DNA of 64,000 nt from positions 6,200,001 to 6,264,000 of the forward strand of contig NC_058166.1 in NCBI RefSeq assembly GCF_020080835.1. The letters are read 5' to 3'. This document shows, in pieces, positions 57,801 to 64,000 of the stretch. Made by a program: the position numbers and the translations under genes. The notes below the pieces were generated by a model, which saw only the letters and a program-made list of their open reading frames with translations, searched no databases and was not told where the DNA came from. Every line of letters starts with the position of its first letter. The stretch's first letter is position 1. The DNA comes from Cotesia glomerata (taxonomy: Eukaryota; Arthropoda; Insecta; Hymenoptera; Braconidae).

Positions 57801-58296
57801 GATTAAAACACAATATTAAATTTATTACAATCACAAAATAAATTAATAACTCAGTTATGACTGCGAAAATATTAATTCGTAGCAAGCTGAAAGTATGGTT
57901 AAGTCTCAACAGTACTTAAAAAAATAATTGATAGCCTAGGTCGATAAAGCAGAAATTTTGTAAGTAAGACAGTTGGCAATAAGTACCAACTACAACCTGA
58001 TATAGTGATAAGCTAAATAAATATAAACAAATTTAAATTAAATATTAAAAAAAAATTCAATTATTAATTAAATCAATTAAATTTCTGTAACAAAAAAAAA
58101 ATTATAAATATGTTAATTAATTTTTTATTTTTTTTTAGAACATTAGTTTACCGCCAAACTGCAAACCAAAATGGCGGCCTAGACGATGTAAACGTCTCGT
58201 ATTGTATTCCAGTATTTGCTGCTTGATTATAACATCGGACCACATTAAACTAATGAAATAATTTTTATAATTTACACATACTTAATTTTGTAAGTA
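57801..58296. promoter_or_regulatory. Presumed divergent promoter between transposase and BEN gene
   Basis: The 496-bp interval separates the transposase ATG (minus) from the BEN ATG (plus). It includes a conserved GC-rich patch AAAATGGCGGCCTAGACG near 58170. The left arm has the same sequence inverted (54175-54670). No core promoter element can be proved by eye. Confidence 0.35.
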
Positions 58297-60536
58297 ATGG
58301 AAAACGGAGAAAGGTAAAAAATAACAACAATTACTATTTAATGTTTTAGGTAACAACTGTAAATATAACAAAAAATAAAGGCATAACCTCACAATTGGTT
58401 CAAACCAATAATATATGTATATATATATAAATAATATTTGTAACTAATAATGACTTTGTTTAGTTTAATTTTTTCTAATAAATTATCACATTGATTCTAT
58501 AAGGTAATTTAAAAATTCAATTGTTTAGTAAAAAATGGTGGGCCCTAGTAAAATGGGTCGGTGGTGAAGATAATAAAAAAATGACACCTGGGATAGACGT
58601 ATGTCACATAAAAGATTTCAGTGTTGACAGTTTTGTAGATGAAAATCATGATCCTAAAACTATATACGTCGTCGAGTGGCGTGATACAAAAAAGGAACCA
58701 CTCGGTGGCTGGAATTGTTACCACGCGATAGTTCTTGAGGTTTCAAGTAAGAATTTTTGTACTAGTTAATTTATTAATTAAGATACTTTTTTACATATGG
58801 AAATTTCCAGTAAATAATATTTATTTATTTTAGGATCTAAAAAAATGTTAGAAAAGAAACTCGATGCTCTTGAGGGAGTCGTGTCTCCCGGGCCTACAAT
58901 CAAATTAAATTCAAGTCCAGCTGCTGCATCTAAAGATGACAAGACAGATAAAGATAATGTATCTGAAAATGAACTTGAAATTGTAGAGAGAGATAATTTA
59001 TATAGAGATACTGATGAAAGTGTCAGGAAAAAATTACGATTCTCAAGTAATGTTGAGATAGTGACTGAAGCATATGTTGACTCCTCGGGATCCCAGACTC
59101 ATTCTAACACTGTAAGTGTCCTCTAATAATATAGAAATACACTTGATATTTAATCTACATAAATTCACATAATTATTGTGATAAATTTTGTTAATTTATT
59201 TTATAATTAATGACTTTATATTCAAATTGATCCGATATTGAAAAACTTGTATCTTACTTAATAATTTTTTTATATTTCATTAATAGAAAGATTGTATTGA
59301 TGACCCACCCACTGTAAGTGATCAAGATTCAACTAAAACAACACCAAGTAGTGCTCCTGGTCAATATGTTACCCAAGAACATCTCGATAAAGGTAATAAT
59401 AATAATTAAAAGTAATTATATTAGATTATGAATAATACATTTTTTTACAGCATTATCTTTAGTAATGATGAACTTGAAAAAACAAGCTACAAACCTGAGC
59501 TCTTTGAAGCCTTCTACTTCAACAAGTGATGTAAAAACTACTAAAAACGATTGTACAAAAATGGTTCGTATGTACATAAATTGATGTTAATATTTTTTTT
59601 TGCCGTACAAATACTTTTTAACAATAATTGATTTGATGTGATGGAATTAATTTTAATTAAATATTAATGTAGAAAGAACTGGGTCATAAAGGATCCAATG
59701 TCTTTATCACTCAAGAACAGTGGGATGCAGCAAAAAGCAAGAGTACATTTACTGCGATGACAACATCACTCCTTGTATCAACTTTTTCCACTGAAATACT
59801 ATTAAAAAGTAATTATAAAGGCGGTAAATCGAAGAATACCGAAAAAAAGGCTCAGTTGTACGAAGCTCTTGATTCAAATATTATTGATGCTATTAAAGGT
59901 AACACAATCATTTAATATGTATTTATAATTTGATACATCTTTAATGCAATGTGAATGAAAAAATTTATTTTTTTATTCTAATAATTTTAATAAAAATATA
60001 AAATTAATTTTTAGTTCACAAGACAATTTAAAAATTTTGAACTATTTACATGTCACAGACAATAACGAACGTTAGCATATTTTCAATTAAGACAACTGCA
60101 AAATGTAATGTATTTTATGGCTTTCATTTTTAAAATATGTTTCTAACAAATAGCATAGAGTCTAGTTTATTTAAAATTATTATTTTGAAAGACAGTTTTA
60201 ATTAGTTAAATAACATTGTTAGTAAGAAATATTGAAAAAATTATGCTTTACTTAAGAAGTAAAAATTAATACTTAATTTTTAAATTTATAAATACTACAA
60301 TAATAATAACATATACATTACAGAAGCAGTCAAGAAACGTCACGGTGATTTTAAAGAAGGTCCTTTTGGTACAGCGATTAATAATAAATGTGGTAGATTG
60401 AGAAACGAAAAAAAAAGTAAAGAAACAAATGTAAGTATGCGTTAAAGAGTTGTAATGTTGGTTTAAAAAAAAATTAATTTTACAAACTTTTTTATTCTAG
60501 AAAAAAAAGAATTCAACGTATAATGATGAAGATTAA
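58297..60536 (+). CDS. BEN-domain protein, eight exons, intact (366 aa)
   Basis: Exons: 58297-58313, 58529-58746, 58834-59111, 59287-59392, 59451-59563, 59673-59898, 60324-60430, 60501-60536. Every junction is GT-AG and the phases close to a single 1,101-nt frame. It begins MENGESKKWWALVKWVGGE, a strand-rich N-terminal module (KWWALVKWV, TIYVVEWRD, WNCYHAIVLEV) seen at the front of many insect BEN proteins. A Ser/Asp-rich linker with a predicted coiled segment (MLEKKLDALEG) follows. Exons 6-7 encode the BEN domain: FITQEQWDAAKSKS, LLVSTFSTEILLKSNYKGG, QLYEALDSNIIDAIK and TAINNKCGRLRNEKK. The tail is Lys-rich. BEN domains bind DNA and recruit chromatin repressors, so a role as a transposon-encoded regulator or terminal-repeat binder is an inference. 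Only the right-arm copy is unbroken. Confidence 0.85.
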
Positions 60537-61075
60537 TAATATTTTAATTTAATAATCTTTTTACAACTTTTGATATTTTTATAAACTTGATTTTTTTTTA
60601 TGATATTCATTATTGAAAAAAATAATTAAAATTATTTAGTTAATAATACTCATCGTTTTTTATAAGTACAACTTAATTTTAAAATTTTTGTTGAAAGTTG
60701 TTAACAATTTGAGAGTTACAAACCATCACTTTTATAAGTAGAAACATAGATTTTCTTATTAATTTAATATATAGAATAAAAAAAAAAATTAAAACAATTT
60801 TATTGTAGTATTTTATTTGACATCAATTTCTGATTTAGATTTATGCGCTGTTATATGAGCATTCACTCGCGGTAAAATATAATTATATATTAGTAGAAAA
60901 ATTTGTATTAAAATATATTTTATACATCAATGTATCGAATTATCGCAAAAATGGATACAGTCTAGTATAAATAAATACCAGAAGTATTATCAAATAATAT
61001 ATAATCTTACATATTTAAGGATATATTTTTAAATATATTTCAATTTGTATTTCAGTATATTTTCCAGTATGTATT

Positions 61076-61168
61076 CGTGGATATATCCGTAGATATATCC
61101 TTAGATATATCCGTAGATATATCCGTAGATATATCCGTAGATATATCCGCAGATATATCCGTAGATAT
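61076..61168. repeat. Right subterminal 12-bp repeats
   Basis: About eight tandem copies of GATATATCCGTA with variants (CCTTA, CCGCA). A second field of looser GATATAT motifs follows to 61275. These are candidate binding sites for the transposase or the BEN protein. Confidence 0.9.
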
Positions 61169-61398
61169 ATACGAAGAAATATATCTGCTTATATATCTTT
61201 TGGCAAATTTGAGTATATCTTAACATATATACTTGCATATATCTTTACATATATCCGATAGATATATCTAAGGGTATATAATTTTTTCGTGGGGGTGTAT
61301 GTTTGTATGTAACTCTCCTTCGCATAAAGAGACTACCATAATGATATTATTTAAATTTTGATTATTATCAACCTAGAACCCAGGTGATGACCTTCCTA

Positions 61399-61940
61399 GT
61401 CATCCTCTGATGACCATCCCGAAGTTATATCTCTAAACCAGGTGTTTTCCTCCGTAGGTTTTCATCGGGAATGGCACAGATAAACCCGTACATCAACCCG
61501 GAATCCTCTGATGACCATCCCGAAGTTATATCTCGAAACCAGGTGTTTTCCTCCGTAGGTTTTCATCGGGAATGGCACAGATAAACCCGTACATCAACCC
61601 GGAATCCTCTGATGACCATCCCGAAGTTATATCTCGAAACCAGGTGTTTTCTTCCGTAGGTTTTCATCGGGAATGGCACAGATAAACCCGTACATCAACC
61701 CGGAATCCTCTGATGACCATCCCGAAGTTATATCTCGAAACCAGGTGTTTTCCTCCGTAGGTTTTCATCGGGAATGGCACAGATAAACCCGTACATCAAC
61801 CCGGAATCCTCTGATGACCATCCCGAAGTTATATTTCGAAACCAGGTGTTTTCCTCCGTAGGTTTTCATCGGGAATGGCACAGATAAACCCGTAGATCAA
61901 CCCGGAATCCTATGATGACCATCCCGAAGTTATATATCGA
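61399..61940. repeat. Satellite array 1, ~101-bp unit, five full copies
   Basis: CCTCTGATGACCATCCCGAA recurs near 61404, 61505, 61606, 61707 and 61808, with a variant sixth near 61909. Units are almost identical (one C/T and a few others differ). GC-richer than the surroundings; no ORF spans it. Confidence 0.95.
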
Positions 61941-61943
61941 AGC

Positions 61944-62475
61944 TATTTGTAATCTTTCTAGATCATTCCAGAAATTTCTAGACTTTTCTAGAACATTCCA
62001 TACCGAATTCAGCCGTTGCACACGATTTGGAATCTTTCTAGATCATTCCAGAAATTTCTAGACTTTTCTGGAACATTCCATACCGATTTCAACAGTTGCA
62101 CACGATTTGGAATCTTTCTAGATCATTCCAAAAATTTCTAGACTTTTCTGGAACATTCCATACCGATTTCAGCCGTTGCACACGATTTGGAATCTTTCTA
62201 GATCATTCCAGAAATTTCTAGACTTTTCTAGAACATTCCATACCGATTTCAGCCGTTGCACACGATTTGGAATCTTTCTAGATCATTCCAGAAATTTCTA
62301 GACTTTTCTGGAACATTCCATACCGATTTCAACAGTTGCACACGATTTGGAATCTTTCTAGATCATTCCAAAAATTTCTAGACTTTTCTGGAACATTCCA
62401 TACCGATTTCAACAGTTGCACACGATTTGGAAGCTTTCTAGATCATTTCAGAAATTTCTAGAACCTTCCAGAAGT
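61944..62475. repeat. Satellite array 2, ~80-bp unit, seven copies, each with two heat-shock-element-like blocks
   Basis: The unit contains TTTCTAGATCATTCCAGAAA, TTTCTAGACTTTTCTGGAAC and ATTCCATACCGATTTCA, then GTTGCACACGATTTGGAA. Within it, TTCcaGAAatTTC and TTCtgGAAcaTTC (or TTCtaGAAcaTTC) are perfect three-module nTTCnnGAAnnTTCn elements, the binding form of heat shock factor. That gives about a dozen strong sites in 530 bp; two units have a CCAAAAATTTC variant that weakens one of them. Confidence 0.92.
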
Positions 62476-62916
62476 TCTTATGAATTAGAAAAGGACAGAT
62501 ATATTTATTCACATTTTTGCCACCTACGACCACCCACTTCCACCCACTGCGACCAAATTCTGTCATTCACACCGTGGGACTAAGTCCACAGCGACAACTT
62601 GCCAGAGCCCACTACTGAAGTATCCGTCCCCGCTTAAGTTTATATAACTGGACCTAATTACATTATATGTTTCTCCCGTTGGCCGTATTTATAGGAAAGA
62701 GTCATGACTCGACTGCAGTAAAGGGTCAAGCGACTCTTAGCGGATACTTGATTTTGGCACCCAGAGAGATCCGCTAGTTCTCAGATGTACACAACTGTCA
62801 TGATGCATATATTAACATTTCGTAGCTTGTGCTTGTAACCAGGGCACCTCCACGTGGTGACGGCGGGCAACAGAAGTATCTGGCAAAGACCCTGGGTTAA
62901 TAATATATATGCCGTC
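62476..62916. other. Non-coding segment upstream of the repeat ORF
   Basis: Moderate GC content, no ORF of note. It contains GGTCAAGCGACTC/GAGTCATGACTC-like short palindromes and, at 62847-62900, a stretch (CACGTGGTGACGGCGGGCAA) that reads open into the next ORF but lacks an ATG. Origin unknown. Confidence 0.35.
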
Positions 62917-63555
62917 ATGGCAGGTACAAGTGAGTATTTTACGATGCAGGGATTCGGAGTCCCAGTATCGGCGTTTGGTCAGAGTGAGAAAGCAGGCTCG
63001 CAGGCGTCGTCATCAAGCGACTGCAGCTCTCTAGTAGTGGGCAACTTGGCTACTGAAGAGTATACTGTTACAAGAAATAAGTTGTCTGATAAGACAACAA
63101 CAAAGACAAGAAAATCAAAGTCTGTTAAAAGCGTTGCGGGATTCTCAATCGAGGAATCAGAAAAGAGAAAAGAGAAAAGAAGGCTCTATATGAAAAATTA
63201 TAGAGCCAAGCAATCAAAGGGGGCTAGAGAAGCTCGTTTGCGACAAATGCGTCAGCATGCAGCCGAAGTCAGAGCGTCAGAATCTGATCAAACTAGAGAA
63301 GCTCGTTTGCAGCAAGTGCGTCAGCACACAACTAAAACTCGGGCCTCAGAATCTAAACAAGCCAAAGAGACTCGTTTGCAGCAAATGCGTCAACATGCAG
63401 CCAAAGTCAGAGCCTCAGAATCTAAACAAGCCAAAGAGACTCGTTTTCAGCGAATGCGTCAACATGCAGCCAAAGTCAGAGCCTCAGAATCTGATCAAAC
63501 TAGAGAAGCTCGTTTGCAGCAAGTACGTCAGTACGTACATACTGTAGATAGCTAA
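62917..63555 (+). CDS. Protein with five 23-aa basic repeats, Helitron-leader-like (212 aa)
   Basis: ATG at 62917 is the first in a frame open from 62854. A Ser-rich N-terminus and a Lys-rich stretch (TTKTRKSKSVKSV) precede EKRRLYMKNYRAKQSKGA. Five copies follow of a ~23-residue unit, REARLQQVRQHAAKVRASES with D/K-QT/A, encoded by a 69-bp DNA repeat. Such ARxxxMRQ/RASES arrays occur in the leader of arthropod Helitron-type proteins, so this is probably the 5' coding end of a Helitron or a truncated copy (inference). The frame ends TVDS just before a large hairpin, which may have cut off the rest. Confidence 0.55.
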   Translation: MAGTSEYFTMQGFGVPVSAFGQSEKAGSQASSSSDCSSLVVGNLATEEYTVTRNKLSDKTTTKTRKSKSVKSVAGFSIEESEKRKEKRRLYMKNYRAKQSKGAREARLRQMRQHAAEVRASESDQTREARLQQVRQHTTKTRASESKQAKETRLQQMRQHAAKVRASESKQAKETRFQRMRQHAAKVRASESDQTREARLQQVRQYVHTVDS

Positions 63556-63636
63556 AGCTACTATTTATTAATAAATATAGTTTAAAAAAACTAAAAAAAC
63601 ACACTTTTAAAGAATATTTTGAACTAAAAAGTTAAA

Positions 63637-63973
63637 AATAAATATAGTTTAAAAAAACTAAAGAACACGCTTTTATAAATAATATCGAACTAAAAAGTGG
63701 AAAATAAAAAGTGGAAAATAATTTTAAAAATAAACTCAAAAAAGTAGTATATAAAAAATACTAGCAGAACTGAGAGAAAAGCGTGGGGCGCCTTGTGCCA
63801 TAATTTTCATATATCGAGCGCCCCACGCTTTTCTCTCAGTTCTGCTAGTATTTTTTTTATACTACTTTTTTGAGTTTATTTTTAAAATTATTTTCCACTT
63901 TTTATTTTCCACTTTTTAGTTCGATATTATTTATAAAAGCGTGTTCTTTAGTTTTTTTAAACTATATTTATTT
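63637..63973. repeat. Near-perfect hairpin, ~155-bp arms, 26-bp loop
   Basis: The arms run from AATAAATATAGTTT to GTGGGGCGC (63791) and from GCGCCCCACGC (63818) back to AAACTATATTTATT. I see at most a few mismatches, including one indel near the TATAAAAAATACTAG segment. The 26-nt loop is AT-rich. A shorter direct duplicate of the arm start (ATATAGTTTAAAAAAACT) lies at 63575-63592. Probably a MITE. Confidence 0.9.
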
Positions 63974-64000
63974 ACAGTGAAACTGTTTTTGTTCGGATTA

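Larger units (their letters stand above)
35872..61295. mobile_element. DNA transposon with 3.5-kb terminal inverted repeats, Tnp2-like transposase and a BEN gene in each arm
   Basis: The termini are CCCCCACGAAAAAATT and its complement. The right arm is 57784-61295. The left arm is the inverted copy (54687 down to 35872) expanded by three large insertions: the LTR element at 36003-47873 and two Helentron derivatives at 49090-50793 and 50960-52662. The loop 54688-57783 holds the transposase. Without insertions the element would be about 10.1 kb. Near each end are 12-bp tandem repeats (GATATATCCGTA) resembling the subterminal transposase-binding repeats of CACTA-type elements. Superfamily is uncertain: the transposase is Tnp2-like, but the termini do not read CACTA. 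Confidence 0.85.
57784..61295. repeat. Right terminal inverted repeat (3,512 bp)
   Basis: The inverted partner of the left arm. Positions in the inner part satisfy left + right = 112471 exactly over more than 2 kb, which shows near gap-free pairing. It contains the transposase start codon and presumed divergent promoter, the whole BEN gene, a long AT-rich 3' region and the subterminal repeats. Confidence 0.92.

Overview
ORGANISM. This is eukaryotic, AT-rich nuclear DNA made almost entirely of transposable elements and repeats. GT-AG introns, R1-like non-LTR and Ty3/Gypsy retrotransposons, a Helitron, Helentron derivatives, BEN-domain exons and many palindromic MITE-like elements suggest an insect. 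A hymenopteran such as a parasitoid wasp is my best guess, but nothing in the sequence fixes the species and no conserved host gene is visible.

LAYOUT. (1) 1-5.1 kb: two long foldback repeats (253-1345, 1871-2614), an ACTGTTAA/AAACGGT repeat field (2640-2965), and a small two-exon gene (3786-4361) for a Cys-rich, basic 116-aa protein. (2) 5.1-9.9 kb: a relic Gypsy LTR, a 5'-truncated dead R1-like retrotransposon (6694-8754), and another LTR-like relic. (3) 10.2-16.2 kb: a 1.2-kb foldback element, a four-copy ~0.8-kb tandem array, (TG)n, and three copies of a ~95-bp repeat. (4) 16.57-18.23 kb: a three-exon gene for a Pro/Gly-rich protein with an RG-rich tail, carrying one frameshift and followed by a foldback. 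(5) 20.1-34.0 kb: a minisatellite, then a large Helitron frame encoding two Ulp1-like (C48) protease domains, DUF6570, HUH Rep, PIF1 helicase and a USP-like domain. It is split by a young Ty3/Gypsy element (23453-28511, 4-bp TSD) and has one in-frame stop. (6) 34.2-35.8 kb: a stray copy of the 0.8-kb repeat and a foldback element. (7) 35.87-61.30 kb: the main structure, a DNA transposon with 3.5-kb terminal inverted repeats around a Tnp2-like transposase gene. Each arm carries a copy of an eight-exon BEN-domain gene; the right copy reads intact (366 aa). The left arm has been expanded by an 11.9-kb Ty3/Gypsy element (36003-47873, itself hit by a solo LTR) and by two near-identical, oppositely oriented 1.7-kb Helentron derivatives. 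Removing the insertions gives about 10.1 kb. (8) 61.4-62.5 kb: two satellite arrays, the second rich in consensus heat-shock elements. (9) 62.9-64 kb: an ORF with 23-aa basic repeats, then a 337-bp near-perfect hairpin.

HOW THE PARTS FIT. The window is a nested-insertion record. The long-TIR transposon is the oldest layer in its region. The big LTR element landed in its subterminal repeats, a solo LTR then landed in that element's 5' LTR (the 3' LTR keeps the empty site), and the Helentrons landed in the left BEN copy (the right arm keeps both empty sites). Because the arms serve as controls for each other, insertion boundaries and order can be read directly. The unusual protein architectures are a Helitron flanked by deubiquitinase/deSUMOylase-type folds, a Gag with a SAP domain, a Pol with a MYND zinc finger plus a zinc-knuckle third ORF, and a BEN gene inside transposon TIRs.
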